Shown one piece after another: positions 50,147 to 58,943 of a stretch of DNA of 64,000 nucleotides. The notes beneath the pieces are model-generated. The model was not told the DNA's origin and searched no databases. It saw nothing but the letters and a program-made list of their open reading frames with translations. The first letter of the stretch is position 1, and each line of letters starts with the position of its first letter. The DNA is from Mycolicibacterium insubricum (lineage in GTDB: Bacteria; Actinomycetota; Actinomycetes; Mycobacteriales; Mycobacteriaceae). The position numbers were made by a program, and so were the translations under genes. The stretch spans positions 3,162,001 to 3,226,000 of the forward strand of contig NZ_AP022618.1 in NCBI RefSeq assembly GCF_010731615.1. The letters run 5' to 3'.

Positions 50147-50488
50147 TTACTTCTGCGCGCGCGCCTGTTCAGTCGCCGCCGCACCAGCCGTGGCGCCGGC
50201 GATGGCATCAGCGCGGAAGGCCACGCCACTGCGATCGCCCTGCGCCCACGGGATGGCCACCAGCCTGCTCACCGAGACAGGTTGGGTGACCGCGACGTTC
50301 GGGTCACCGGCCACTATCACGTTGAGCACCTCACCCCCGGTGTCATCCAACGCCAGCAATTGCACCGAGTGCTGCGGCAGCCCGGTGGCGGTGTCGATTT
50401 TGGGGCTGCCGGTCTCGAAGTTCAGCCGCGGCTCGGCCGCCCGGGTGACGATGAACCGGGTTCCTGACGTATCAATTCTCAAACGCAT
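50147..50488 (-). CDS. SCO3933-family regulatory protein
   Basis: 113 aa: MRLRIDTSGTRFIVTRAAEP, TGLPQHSVQLLALDDTGGEV, NVIVAGDPNVAV, VAIPWAQGDRSGVAFRADAI. This is the small protein regularly found immediately upstream of the TraB-like gene in Streptomyces AICEs. Helps to define the backbone; biochemical role unknown, thought to be regulatory. 87 bp upstream of the translocase start, same strand. Confidence 0.88.
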   Translation of the reverse strand: MRLRIDTSGTRFIVTRAAEPRLNFETGSPKIDTATGLPQHSVQLLALDDTGGEVLNVIVAGDPNVAVTQPVSVSRLVAIPWAQGDRSGVAFRADAIAGATAGAAATEQARAQK

Positions 50489-50741
50489 TGTCCTGCTGTT
50501 CCTTTCGTGAATTGAACGCGCCGTCGTGGCGCTGAACTTCAGTTCACGCGGACACCGCGGACTTCGTCAGGGACATTGATCGGCATTGCCGACATGGCCG
50601 CGGACATTTCGAACGTGGCAGGGACATACCTATGGGCATCGGTAGGTGACAACTGCCGTCGATCGCCGATCGGCGCGTGGCAAACTGGGAGCCACCCGCG
50701 GGAACAGGCAGAGGCGACACGGGAAGATATGCGCTGAGACG
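50489..50741. promoter_or_regulatory. Divergent control region of the transfer and regulator operons
   Basis: Contains the palindrome TGAACTTCAGTTCA (50533-50546, 6-bp arms with TC centre), about 45 bp upstream of the SCO3933-like gene, and four copies of a G(G)ACAT box at 50571, 50590, 50602 and 50622, two pairs 31-32 bp apart. These are the likely binding sites for the element's regulator, encoded just to the right. Their function is inferred. Confidence 0.55.
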
Positions 50742-51545
50742 ATGGACGATCACGATGACAGCGAGGCACCCGCGATCCCCAACGATCGGCTCGCACAGCG
50801 GTTGCAGGCCAAGAGCTTTTCCCCCCAGCGCTTCGCCACCGCAATCGGCGTGGACGTCAAGACGGTGCGCCGTTGGCTGGCCGACACCAACTGCAACATC
50901 CGCGAGAACAACGCGCGGCGCGCGGCCACCTTGCTCGGCTGCACCCCGCACGATCTGTGGCCCAATCAGTACCGGCCTGCGACCACAACTCCACTGGCGA
51001 CCATGTCCACCAACAGTGGGCCGTTCACCGCGACCCTGTACGCCAGCCGCACCCAACTACCGATCAGCGAGTGGCAGCAGCATTTCTCCGGTGCGACCAC
51101 CGGCATCGACATCCTCGTGTTGGCGGCCACCTTCCTGTTCGACACACTCGACGGCTTCCTCGACACCCTGCTCGATGCCGCCGCTCGCGGCGTCGCGGTG
51201 CGATTCCTCGTCGGTGACCCAGACACCGCCACCACGATCCTGCGGGGCGAGGAGGAAGGAATCGGCGAGGCCGTCATCGCCCGCTGCCGCACCTCAGTGG
51301 AACTGCTCACCCCACACGCCGGAACCCCGGGACTGGATATCCGCACCCATGACACGACGCTGTACACGTCGATCTTCCGGGTCGATGACACCATGATCGT
51401 TAACTTCCACATCTACGGCTCACCCGGACGCAACAACCCGGTATTAGTGCTGTCCCGCCACCACGAACCCCGGCTCTGGGCGACGCTCGAACAGGCATTC
51501 ACCCAGGTGTGGGAAAACGCCACACCCCTAACCTCGAAAGGCTGA
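50742..51545 (+). CDS. HTH regulator with PLD-like C-terminal domain
   Basis: 267 aa from the ATG at 50742; in-frame upstream starts (50646) are less likely. Residues ~10-75 are an XRE-like HTH (RLAQRLQAKSFSPQRFATAI, DVKTVRRWLADTNCNIREN, ARRAATLLGCTPHDLW). Residues ~100-260 resemble a phospholipase-D-like sensor region (IDILVLAATFLFDTLDGFLD, GVAVRFLVGDPDT), without an obvious HxK catalytic motif, so probably ligand-binding. Next to NUDIX and HD genes, a set that recurs in actinobacterial mobile elements. Confidence 0.8.
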   Translation: MDDHDDSEAPAIPNDRLAQRLQAKSFSPQRFATAIGVDVKTVRRWLADTNCNIRENNARRAATLLGCTPHDLWPNQYRPATTTPLATMSTNSGPFTATLYASRTQLPISEWQQHFSGATTGIDILVLAATFLFDTLDGFLDTLLDAAARGVAVRFLVGDPDTATTILRGEEEGIGEAVIARCRTSVELLTPHAGTPGLDIRTHDTTLYTSIFRVDDTMIVNFHIYGSPGRNNPVLVLSRHHEPRLWATLEQAFTQVWENATPLTSKG

Positions 51546-51550
51546 CCCGC

Positions 51551-52018
51551 GTGCGCACCGACTACTACAACGACCCGAACGCTCCCGAGCCAAACAGTGT
51601 CGTTCCATCGGCGTCAGCGATCGTCACCGACGAACACGGCCGGATCCTGCTGGTCAAACGCCGTGACAATACTCTGTGGGCACTCCCCGGCGGCGGGCAC
51701 GACATCGGCGAAACCATCGCCGACACGGCCATCCGTGAGGTCAAGGAAGAAACGGGGCTCGACGTCGAGATCACTGGGCTGGTCGGTGTCTACACCAACC
51801 CGAGACATGTCGTCGCTTTCACCGACGGTGAAGTTCGCCAACAATTCTCACTGCTGTTCACCACTAAGGTGCTCGGCGGCGAGCTGGCCATCGACCACGA
51901 AAGCACCGACATCGCCTGGACCGATCCCGACGACATCGCCGGCCTGGATATGCACCCGTCGATGCGGCTACGGATTGAGCACTACCTCCAACACCGAGCC
52001 AGCCCTTACCTCGGCTGA
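51551..52018 (+). CDS. NUDIX hydrolase
   Basis: 155 aa from a GTG 6 bp after the regulator gene, so co-transcribed. Complete NUDIX box: G(x5)E(x7)REVKEETGLDV in the stretch beginning GGGHDIGETIADT. Hydrolyses a nucleoside diphosphate linked to another group; substrate unknown. NUDIX genes are a known component of AICEs (pSAM2-like and pMEA-like). Convergent with the HD gene. Confidence 0.9.
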   Translation: MRTDYYNDPNAPEPNSVVPSASAIVTDEHGRILLVKRRDNTLWALPGGGHDIGETIADTAIREVKEETGLDVEITGLVGVYTNPRHVVAFTDGEVRQQFSLLFTTKVLGGELAIDHESTDIAWTDPDDIAGLDMHPSMRLRIEHYLQHRASPYLG

Positions 52019-52029
52019 CCCACGCGGGG

Positions 52030-52566
52030 TTACAGCCAGCAGCGCACCCGTCCGACCGCCGCCAGCAACTCCTCGCGCCCAGCAACGACCGCACGGTGCA
52101 CCGGATCCTGCGGCCCATAGCGCGCCAACACGTCGCGCAACCGGCCCTCGGCCGACACCGGCGTGCCGTCTGGTCCGGTCATCAGATCACAAAACGTCAA
52201 CGCGTCCAACACGTCGCGGGGGGGACCGCTGAACGCCGATAAACCCGAAACTCTGCGCTCGGACGCCTCCACGTGCGCACCCGTATGAAACGCCACCAAT
52301 GACGCGACCAGCTCCCCAAAACCTGCCAACCGGGCAAATTCTGCGCCATCGAGTGGATGAAAACCCGTTCGGCGCACCGACGGCGCGTAGCCAATATCGT
52401 GCAGCCAGGACGCCGCTACCAGACGGTCCGCTGTGTCCGCGTCGAAACGCCGACTCAGCCGTTCCGCGGCACCGGCCACGCCCCGCACATGCGCCAGCCG
52501 TCGCGGCTGCTCAGCGAGCCGCGCCTCGGCCTCCCGCCGTGCACGATGTGTCATCGCCCCGCTCAT
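52030..52566 (-). CDS. HD-domain phosphohydrolase-like protein
   Basis: 178 aa from the ATG at 52566 (ATG 52554 also possible). HD motif in AASWLHDIGYAPS and a conserved His earlier (AHVRGVAGAAERL), with a later HPLDGAEFARL and AFHTGAHVEASERR and CDLMTGPDGTPV. HD proteins of this size act on nucleotides or metal-dependent phosphate esters. In AICEs it accompanies the NUDIX and HTH/PLD genes. The reading frame extends far upstream but that part is not credible. Confidence 0.8.
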   Translation of the reverse strand: MSGAMTHRARREAEARLAEQPRRLAHVRGVAGAAERLSRRFDADTADRLVAASWLHDIGYAPSVRRTGFHPLDGAEFARLAGFGELVASLVAFHTGAHVEASERRVSGLSAFSGPPRDVLDALTFCDLMTGPDGTPVSAEGRLRDVLARYGPQDPVHRAVVAGREELLAAVGRVRCWL

Positions 52567-53071
52567 ACCGTCCAGCCTACGAGCCCCAGCACAGCGTCGC
52601 AGTATCTCCCACCCCAGCAGCAAGCTGACTGCCCGCGCCGCAATCCCAATCACCATGTGGCGGCTACCTGCGGGCTTCGCTGCGCTCCCTCTGCTCCCGT
52701 CCGCTAGCGCTCCCGTCCGCGCCGGTCGCTCCGCTTCGCCCTCCGTCCGCCGCCAAACCACCGGACCACCGTGCTGGAAACACCGTCTGACCTGCGATGT
52801 GAGGACTTTCTTTACTGTTATCGAGATTGGTGACGTCAACAGCCCATCCGCGCGCCACCGCGACGGGGCCGAGGCTGCTGGCCTGGACCTGGGTGGTGTT
52901 TCGTCTAGGTCGAGGAGGGCGAGATTGGCGCCGCGGGCCCGCATGTCGTGGCGAGGGCGGACCCGAGGCCGCCGGTGGTGCGGCCGGCGAGGTTGTATTT
53001 GGGCATTGGTGGTGTCCTTGAATCGTTGGGCGCGGGTGTGGGTCAGTCGACGGGAAGGTAGTGCGCCCTCC
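52567..53071. other. 505-bp region with a pyrimidine-rich tract and a decayed SDR start
   Basis: The right part carries a remnant of a short-chain dehydrogenase (listed separately). The left part (about 52660-52760) is a C/T-rich, low-complexity stretch of CGCTCC and CCGTCCG-like units, perhaps the junction of backbone and cargo. No other gene supported. Confidence 0.5.
52890..53006 (-). pseudogene. 5' remnant of a short-chain dehydrogenase/reductase gene
   Basis: From an ATG at 53006 with AAGGA 9 nt upstream: MPKYNLAGRTTGGLGSALAT, then, one frame over, RARGANLALLDLDETP. Together they match an SDR N-terminus (GxxxGxG around TGGLGSALA, and ANLALLDLD at the second strand). A piece of the first glycine motif is missing and the frame is broken; nothing of the remaining ~230 codons is found. 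The RBS and start are still intact. Confidence 0.65.
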
Positions 53072-54859
53072 CTAAGATTGGGTGCTTTCACTGGGGAAAT
53101 CGCTACCTGCGGTGAGCTTTTCCACCACGCTCCTCAATTCATCGATGTGTTCTGCACCGACGTCACGCGGACTGATGCTCTCGCGCAAGCAGATTGACGC
53201 AGCGGCGGCGGCCGCGATGGCGTGCTGGCCGCCGTTACCCATGAACTTGGTGGCTGAGCCCGCGATGTGTGTGACGCTGATGTGCTTGCCGGCCACCAGG
53301 AGGTTGTCGATGTCTGCCGAGTAGAGGCATCGGAATGGAACCTCGAATGGAAGCCCGTCGCGGGTGTCCCACTTCCAGTCCCGGAGCCGAAAATCGTACG
53401 TTTCGTCGATGGGATAGTGCAGGCAGAACGGACCCGAGTTGGTGATTACGCCGTCGTCGAACTCCCGATGGTCACGGATGTCGTTTTCGGTCAAGACGTA
53501 GTCGCCGAGGTATCGCCGGAACTCGCCCTGAGCCGCGACATAGGCGACGAAATCCAGCGTGAGATTGGCATATGTTTGCGGCTCAACGGATTTGACGTTC
53601 GCAAAGGTCCCATAGATCGCGCACAGCAGATGGTCTCGGATCTCCTCGCCATGCGTGTACGGGTCGAGCCATTGGCCGTATTCCCAGAAATGGCTTGCGG
53701 GAACCAGCATCCGGCGACGAACCTCGGGGTCCGGCGTGCGGAAGCGCCCAGCGGCAGGTCCGGGCCCATTATCGACGCCGGGTTCGACCAATTGCCCGCT
53801 CAGGTTCGCATAGTCCTTGGCGATCGCTTGAGCCCAGGGGACCTCAGGAAAGGACGTGGGAGTCCCGTTATCGCGAGTGCGAAACATCAGTGTATGGCCA
53901 TGATGCTCGTCGAGATGCTCTGCGGGGGCCAGCGGCTCCCCGTATTCCGACGCGGATTCGTGTCCGAACATCGTTCGCGCGCCCGCCAGTAGTCCGATGA
54001 TCGCCGTCCCACTGCAATCGATAACGATGGGCGCTCGAAACCGCCACTCCGTGCCGGTGCGGGTATCGCGGGCGTCGACCGAGGTCACCCGCCGCCCTTC
54101 GGTGAGCACTCCGTACACCTGATGTTCGGTGACGACGGTCACGTTCGGTTCGGCGTCAAGGACATCGCGGGCAACAAGGTCGCCGTCAGGGTGGCGCGCC
54201 GAGAGCTCCCGCACCAGAGCGCTGATCTCGCCGCGAGGGGAAATTCCAATCTCGACGCTGGCGTTGCCACCCAGAACGGGACGGTTCTGGATAAGCGCGA
54301 CCCGCAGACCTAAGCGCACCGCCGCCAACGCGGCCGTCGAACCGGTGACTCCTCCACCGACAACCACCACATCGAACTCTCCGGCCGCGCGTGGCTGCGC
54401 GCAGTGCCCGCGCTGGGCTCGACGCCACCGGCGAGCTGCCGGCCCGGCTCCGTCGGGGGGCGGCGCATCGTCGAGGCTCAAAAGGATGGCATCGCATCGC
54501 CCATCGAAGCCCGTGAGGTCGTGAAGCACAATGTCGGATTCGCCTGCAGCCAGGTCAACAGTTCCAGCGTCCTCCCAGCCCCACCCGCGGCCAGTCGCTC
54601 CGAATTCACGATCGAAGGTATGTCCCCCGACAGTCACAGTGAATCTGCCCGGATGATGCGACGGCACCCAGTCCTTCGTGCGCACCCAGACGTGGTAGGT
54701 GCCGGGCTCCGGAAGTGTCACGGTCGTTCGCGCGTCTGCTACCGGCACCCCGAGTCCGTGCGCGAGCAGGTACGGCGCCCCCATCTCCGCCTCGAACTGA
54801 GAGTCAAAAATCCACCCGCCACGGTCGGTGAACATTCCTGCATCAACTAATACGTTCAT
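53072..54859 (-). CDS. FAD-dependent oxidoreductase with N-terminal beta-sandwich domain
   Basis: 595 aa from the ATG at 54859. Residues ~1-145 look like a beta-sandwich (GTYHVWVRTKDWVPSHHPGRF, AGESDIVLHDLTGF), as in carbohydrate-binding modules. Residues ~163-590 are an FAD-oxidoreductase fold with GGGVTGSTAALAAVRLGL (dinucleotide motif near 168) and NLLVAGKHISVTHIAGSATK near the C-terminus. The family acts on sugars or other polyols in some bacteria. First gene of an apparent operon with the OYE gene (38 bp). Substrate unknown. Confidence 0.82.
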   Translation of the reverse strand: MNVLVDAGMFTDRGGWIFDSQFEAEMGAPYLLAHGLGVPVADARTTVTLPEPGTYHVWVRTKDWVPSHHPGRFTVTVGGHTFDREFGATGRGWGWEDAGTVDLAAGESDIVLHDLTGFDGRCDAILLSLDDAPPPDGAGPAARRWRRAQRGHCAQPRAAGEFDVVVVGGGVTGSTAALAAVRLGLRVALIQNRPVLGGNASVEIGISPRGEISALVRELSARHPDGDLVARDVLDAEPNVTVVTEHQVYGVLTEGRRVTSVDARDTRTGTEWRFRAPIVIDCSGTAIIGLLAGARTMFGHESASEYGEPLAPAEHLDEHHGHTLMFRTRDNGTPTSFPEVPWAQAIAKDYANLSGQLVEPGVDNGPGPAAGRFRTPDPEVRRRMLVPASHFWEYGQWLDPYTHGEEIRDHLLCAIYGTFANVKSVEPQTYANLTLDFVAYVAAQGEFRRYLGDYVLTENDIRDHREFDDGVITNSGPFCLHYPIDETYDFRLRDWKWDTRDGLPFEVPFRCLYSADIDNLLVAGKHISVTHIAGSATKFMGNGGQHAIAAAAAASICLRESISPRDVGAEHIDELRSVVEKLTAGSDFPSESTQS

Positions 54860-54897
54860 GGGCGCCTCGCATCTATTCGTTGGTGACATTGGTGTCT

Positions 54898-56007
54898 TCA
54901 GACTCTGACCGTCGACTCATCCCAAACGGGATAGTCGATATAGCCCTCGTCGCCGCCGCTGTAGAACGTCTCGCGGTTGGGTTCGGCGATGGGCAGGTTT
55001 TCGATGAGCCGCCGGGGCAGGTCGGGGTTCGCGATGAAGGATCGGCCGAAGGCAACGGCATCAATGATGCCGGATTCGACTGCACGGGTGGCCGATTCGG
55101 CGGTGTAGCCGCCGGCGGCCACGATGTTCCCCGCGTAACGTGCGCGAATCCAACCGCTGTCGATCGGCGAGGTCCGTTCGAAGCGGGCGTCGCGCCAGCC
55201 GTCGATACCGGGTTCTACGACGTGAAGGTAGGCCAATTCGTGCTCGGAGAGCACACGCACCACATGATCGAACAGTCGGTGGGGGTCGGAGTCGGCCATG
55301 TCCTGGAACGCGCTCGCAGGTGAGATGCGTACCCCGACGCGTCCCGGGCCGACAGCGTCGACGAGAGCGACGACAATCTCGACGAGCAGCCGAACACGGT
55401 TCTCGATGCTTCCACCGTACCGGTCACTACGCCGGTTGGAGCTGTCCTGCAAGAACTGGTCGACGAGATAGCCATTGGCCGAGTGCAATTCGACGGCATC
55501 GAACCCAGCTTCCCTAGCGTTGGCCGCGACACTCGCGTAGTGGCCAACGATCTGTGGGATCTCGCCGGCATCTAGCGCCCGCGGCGTCACATAAGGAGTC
55601 CGGCCGTTACGGGCGAAGGTGAGGCCATCGATGGCGATCGGGGACGGTCCCACGGGCAGCTGTCCTTCCGGTTGCACGCTGGGATGCGACGCTCTGCCGG
55701 TGTGCCACAGCTGCGCGGCCATTACCCCGCCGGCCTCATGCACTGCTGTGGTCACTGACTGCCAGGCATCAATTTGCGCTTGTGACCACAAGCCGGGCAC
55801 CATCGGGTTCCCGATTGCTTCTGGCGCGATACAAATGCCTTCGGAGACGATCATTCCCGCGCTCGCACGTTGGGCGTAGTACGTCGCGGTGGATCTTCCG
55901 GGAACCCCGTCAGCGCTCGCACGGCTACGCGTCAACGGCGCCATGAGGATCCGATTGCCGGCTTCGATCATCCCGAGTCGGATCGGGTCTGACAATACGG
56001 CGTTCAC
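54898..56007 (-). CDS. Old-yellow-enzyme family ene reductase (NemA-like)
   Basis: 369 aa. FMN barrel: RILMAPLTRSRASADGVP, MAAQLWHTGRAS, FDAVELHSANGYLVDQFL (His/Asn substrate pair), SSNRRSDRYGGSIENRVR and VAFGRSFIANPDLPRRL. Reduces activated C=C bonds with NAD(P)H; may work on an intermediate of the pathway with the FAD oxidoreductase downstream. Divergent from the HxlR gene across 231 bp that contain the operator; probably repressed by it. Confidence 0.94.
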   Translation of the reverse strand: MNAVLSDPIRLGMIEAGNRILMAPLTRSRASADGVPGRSTATYYAQRASAGMIVSEGICIAPEAIGNPMVPGLWSQAQIDAWQSVTTAVHEAGGVMAAQLWHTGRASHPSVQPEGQLPVGPSPIAIDGLTFARNGRTPYVTPRALDAGEIPQIVGHYASVAANAREAGFDAVELHSANGYLVDQFLQDSSNRRSDRYGGSIENRVRLLVEIVVALVDAVGPGRVGVRISPASAFQDMADSDPHRLFDHVVRVLSEHELAYLHVVEPGIDGWRDARFERTSPIDSGWIRARYAGNIVAAGGYTAESATRAVESGIIDAVAFGRSFIANPDLPRRLIENLPIAEPNRETFYSGGDEGYIDYPVWDESTVRV

Positions 56008-56168
56008 TGCGGTCTTCCCTTCTTCTTGTCATTCCGTGCCACGACAAACGGAGCTTGCCTACGACACGGATGTAGATCCGCCGGCGGCGAACCATGCGAT
56101 GGCCGAGTTGGTAGCGCATTGACGAGATGTACGTAACCCAGCTGGTCGACACCGCAGAGGTCACGTCG

Positions 56169-56204
56169 GAAGCTTTGGCTTCTGATATAGAAGCTAGCTA
56201 TAAT
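56169..56204 (+). promoter_or_regulatory. HxlR-gene promoter with overlapping operator boxes
   Basis: TTGGCT (56175-56180) and TATAAT (56199-56204) are spaced 18 bp, a good sigma-70-type promoter. Three GAAGC/GCTTC boxes overlap it: GAAGC-tttg-GCTTC (56169-56182) and GCTTCT-GATAT-AGAAGC (56178-56194). The layout implies autoregulation by the HxlR protein, which binds palindromes of this size in dimeric form. Confidence 0.65.
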
Positions 56205-56238
56205 GGGGCTGACTGTCAATTCGGAAGTGAGGTGCGCC

Positions 56239-56709
56239 GTGGACTGGCTGAGCCTGGACACCCAGAACTGCCCCGTGAAGCGAACACTCGACATCGTTGG
56301 AGAAAAGTGGAGCCTGCTGCTCATTCGAGAAGCGATCAACGGCGTCCGGAGGTTCGATGATTTCCGCGATCACCTGGGCGTGTCCGAGGCAGTGTTGGCA
56401 GACCGGCTCCGCAAGCTTGTTGCGGCGGAGATCCTCGAAACCCGGCCCTATCGACCGGCAGGCGGACGCACCCGCTACGAATACGCGCTCACCGAAAAAG
56501 GTTGGGACACCTGGCCGATCATCGTTTCTTTGATGCAGTGGGGCGACAAGTACACCGCCGACCCCGAGGGGCCTTTTCTCAACGTCCGCCACGCCGACTG
56601 CGGCGCCCCCGTGCGAGTCGTTGTTGAATGCACTGATGACCACACGGCGATCGCGCACCGCGAGGTTGTGGTCAGCCCTGGAGCATCGGCCCGCGAACGC
56701 ACGCGGTAG
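56239..56709 (+). CDS. HxlR-type winged-helix transcriptional regulator
   Basis: 156 aa from the GTG at 56239 with GAGG 6 nt upstream. An ATG at 56203 lies inside the -10 box and cannot be the start. Winged helix with the HxlR signature: CPVKRTLDIVGEKWSLLLIR (Cys near residue 10-12), RRFDDFRDHLGVSEAVLADR, GRTRYEYALTEKGW. Redox or aldehyde sensing through the cysteine is possible, as in related regulators. Probably controls the divergent OYE/FAD-oxidoreductase genes. Confidence 0.9.
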   Translation: MDWLSLDTQNCPVKRTLDIVGEKWSLLLIREAINGVRRFDDFRDHLGVSEAVLADRLRKLVAAEILETRPYRPAGGRTRYEYALTEKGWDTWPIIVSLMQWGDKYTADPEGPFLNVRHADCGAPVRVVVECTDDHTAIAHREVVVSPGASARERTR

Positions 56710-56814
56710 CGGCCGACAGGCCGACTGTCTCAATAGGACTCGGGGCGGCCCGCCTGATGCTTTACGCCGCCGCCCGTGCCGACACGATGTTCGTCCGCAA
56801 TGCCGACGTGCCGG

Positions 56815-57726
56815 TTAGCCGAGGGGGACGTGGCGCGCGAGAAATTCGAGCTGGTCGGTGACGACGCGCTCGAACCACTCGCCGACGTAGATGTCGAAGT
56901 GGCCGGTGTCGTAGAGTTTGATCTCCCTTTTCGGGGCCTTGGCGACGTGTTTTTGAGTCTGCATCGCCGGGGCGACGGTGTCGCGTTCGCAGACGGCCAC
57001 CAGCAGAGGGCAGTCGACGTCCTTGGCGTGGTGTCCAGGGAAGTTGCGTGGAATCTGCAAGGCAATCCGGGCCGATACGTCCTTGGGGTAGGACACGCCG
57101 GCGGGTGTGAGTGCCTCCATCCCCGATGCGGCGTCAGACGCGTTCATCAGCGCGGTCGACCCGGGCGGGCCGTAGGTTGGCACCATCACCGGCGCCCGAC
57201 CGAGCTGGGCGCCGATCTCGTCGCGCACTGCCAGGGCAGCCAGTTTCAGTACGGCGATCGGGCCGGTGGTCCTTGCGGAGGCGAGGCCGTCGGTGAAAGG
57301 GCATTGGGCGATGGCGGCGGCGAGCCGCTTGTCCTGCGCTGCGGTGACGATGGTGTGCCCGCCGCCAAATGAACTGCCCCAGGCGACCACGCGATCGGGG
57401 TCGACGGTCGGCAGATCGCGAACGAACGCGATGGCCGCTTTCCAGTCCGCGCGTTGGCTGGCCACGTCCAGTAGTTGGCGGGGCTGGCCTCCGCTGGCGC
57501 CGAAGTACCGGTAGTCGAAGACGAGGCAGGCGTAGCCGGCTTCGACGAAACGTTCCGCGAACGCGTCGAGGCGTTGTTCCTTCACCCCGCCCAGGCCATG
57601 AGCCATGACGATGATCGGTGCGGGCAGGTCGAGCTTCTGGCCGGCCGGGGAATACAGCCAAGCGGCGCAAGTGGTTTCCCCGGAAGGGAACGTGACATCG
57701 CTACGGGTCCACGTGGACTTATTCAT
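56815..57726 (-). CDS. Alpha/beta hydrolase (S9/CocE-like)
   Basis: 303 aa. Oxyanion loop IVMAHGLGGVKEQRL, nucleophile elbow WGSSFGGGHT (Ser), a catalytic Asp in AVCERDTVAPA, and His in YDTGHFDIYVGEW. The family includes peptidase S15/acetyl-xylan-esterase-like members. No signal peptide. It lies convergent with HxlR and may act with the redox genes on the same substrate. Confidence 0.88.
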   Translation of the reverse strand: MNKSTWTRSDVTFPSGETTCAAWLYSPAGQKLDLPAPIIVMAHGLGGVKEQRLDAFAERFVEAGYACLVFDYRYFGASGGQPRQLLDVASQRADWKAAIAFVRDLPTVDPDRVVAWGSSFGGGHTIVTAAQDKRLAAAIAQCPFTDGLASARTTGPIAVLKLAALAVRDEIGAQLGRAPVMVPTYGPPGSTALMNASDAASGMEALTPAGVSYPKDVSARIALQIPRNFPGHHAKDVDCPLLVAVCERDTVAPAMQTQKHVAKAPKREIKLYDTGHFDIYVGEWFERVVTDQLEFLARHVPLG

Positions 57727-57893
57727 GGGGGATCGTGTGCTTTCGTGAAAGAAGCGAGAATCAGGAGGCAGGGCGTGCCAAAGCCGCCCACATAGGGACT
57801 GGGCCGACGTCTCTCATCCAACATCGGGCGAGGGCAACGATCCCAGCGGCCGAAACGTCGCGGCCGGCGTACCGGCAGGGGGCCGACGCCGGA

Positions 57894-58460
57894 TTAGTGA
57901 TGCCGCGGCTGGCCGTGCCGCTGCTCGCTGCGCAGCGTTCCGATATCGCCAGCGTACGGACGGGAGGTTGCTTCGAGCATGAACGGTTGGAGCACGGAAC
58001 GCTGCCGGTCCGTGAAGCCCCACATTCCGAAACCCAGATACAGCCCCGGCACAACCCGACGCACATCGTCGACCAGGTTCACGAACCCGTTGAGGGTATC
58101 GAAGGTCCGATAGTCGAGTTGGAAGGCGGGCCGGTCATCGATGTGGGACGCTGCAATCAGGGTTGTCATCGGATCGCGATACATCAGCCGACCACTGACT
58201 GCGCGGCGGTAGATGTTGTAGCCGCGGCCAGAAGTCTCGTCGATTTGCCGGAAACCTTTGGTCTTCCACCAGTGCAGACGATTGCGCACCTTCCCCAGTG
58301 CCACCGCACTGCGAAACAGGTTCGGCTGCTGCAGCGGGGTTCCGTCGAACTCGCCGACCATCTCAGAAAGACCCGGCGCGTCCAGGGTCTTGAACAATTC
58401 GACCAGCTCTGCGTGGGGCATGGCAGTCAAGTCGGCGGGGCGGATATCGGTGGTGGTCAT
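57894..58460 (-). CDS. Unrecognised conserved-looking protein of the cargo region
   Basis: 188 aa from the ATG at 58460, first Met after a possible 13-residue extension. Features: an N-terminal helix (AELVELFKTLDAPGLSEMV), tryptophan-rich middle (RNRLHWWKTKGFRQIDE), and VVPGLYLGFGMWGFTDRQ. Soluble, no motif I recognise. Codon use (third positions G/C) supports a real gene. It is 167 bp upstream of the hydrolase gene, so the two may form a unit. Confidence 0.65.
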   Translation of the reverse strand: MTTTDIRPADLTAMPHAELVELFKTLDAPGLSEMVGEFDGTPLQQPNLFRSAVALGKVRNRLHWWKTKGFRQIDETSGRGYNIYRRAVSGRLMYRDPMTTLIAASHIDDRPAFQLDYRTFDTLNGFVNLVDDVRRVVPGLYLGFGMWGFTDRQRSVLQPFMLEATSRPYAGDIGTLRSEQRHGQPRHH

Positions 58461-58943
58461 GGACGTTCTCCTGATTGCGCGGACCATATGCAACGGCAAA
58501 GTGCTGGACGGATGAGTACGGTTTGGGTATCGGACGTGCGTTGAGGCGCTGATTTACCAAGCTGCGCCCCTAGACCAACCCCGCTTCCTGGGCAGCTTCC
58601 CTCGACAACATTCGATCGTGGATCGGGCGAACACTTTTGCTGTTGCAGTCGGCTTTGGTCCCGCCGGTGCGGGCGATGCAGCGATCTTCAGCGGTGTGAA
58701 CAGTGGGCTGGCCATGGTTCGTCCCATCTCAACGACGCCTCGCTTCGAAATTGATAGCCAGACAGTACACTACTTGTCTTCGAATACAAAAGCCAGCATT
58801 CAAACACTGAGTCGTCGAGCGCGGATAACACCAGCGTCGCGGGGGTCCCCTGCGACTGAGATCGTCTTGCCCGGAATGCCCGGCGCAGCACACTCGCTGT
58901 CTAATGACCTAACTGAAAGACCTCGACCCGTGTCGCAGACGGC

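Noticed and set aside
56203..56205. ATG start for the HxlR gene
   Set aside because: It lies in the TATAAT -10 box and has no RBS; GTG at 56239 fits.
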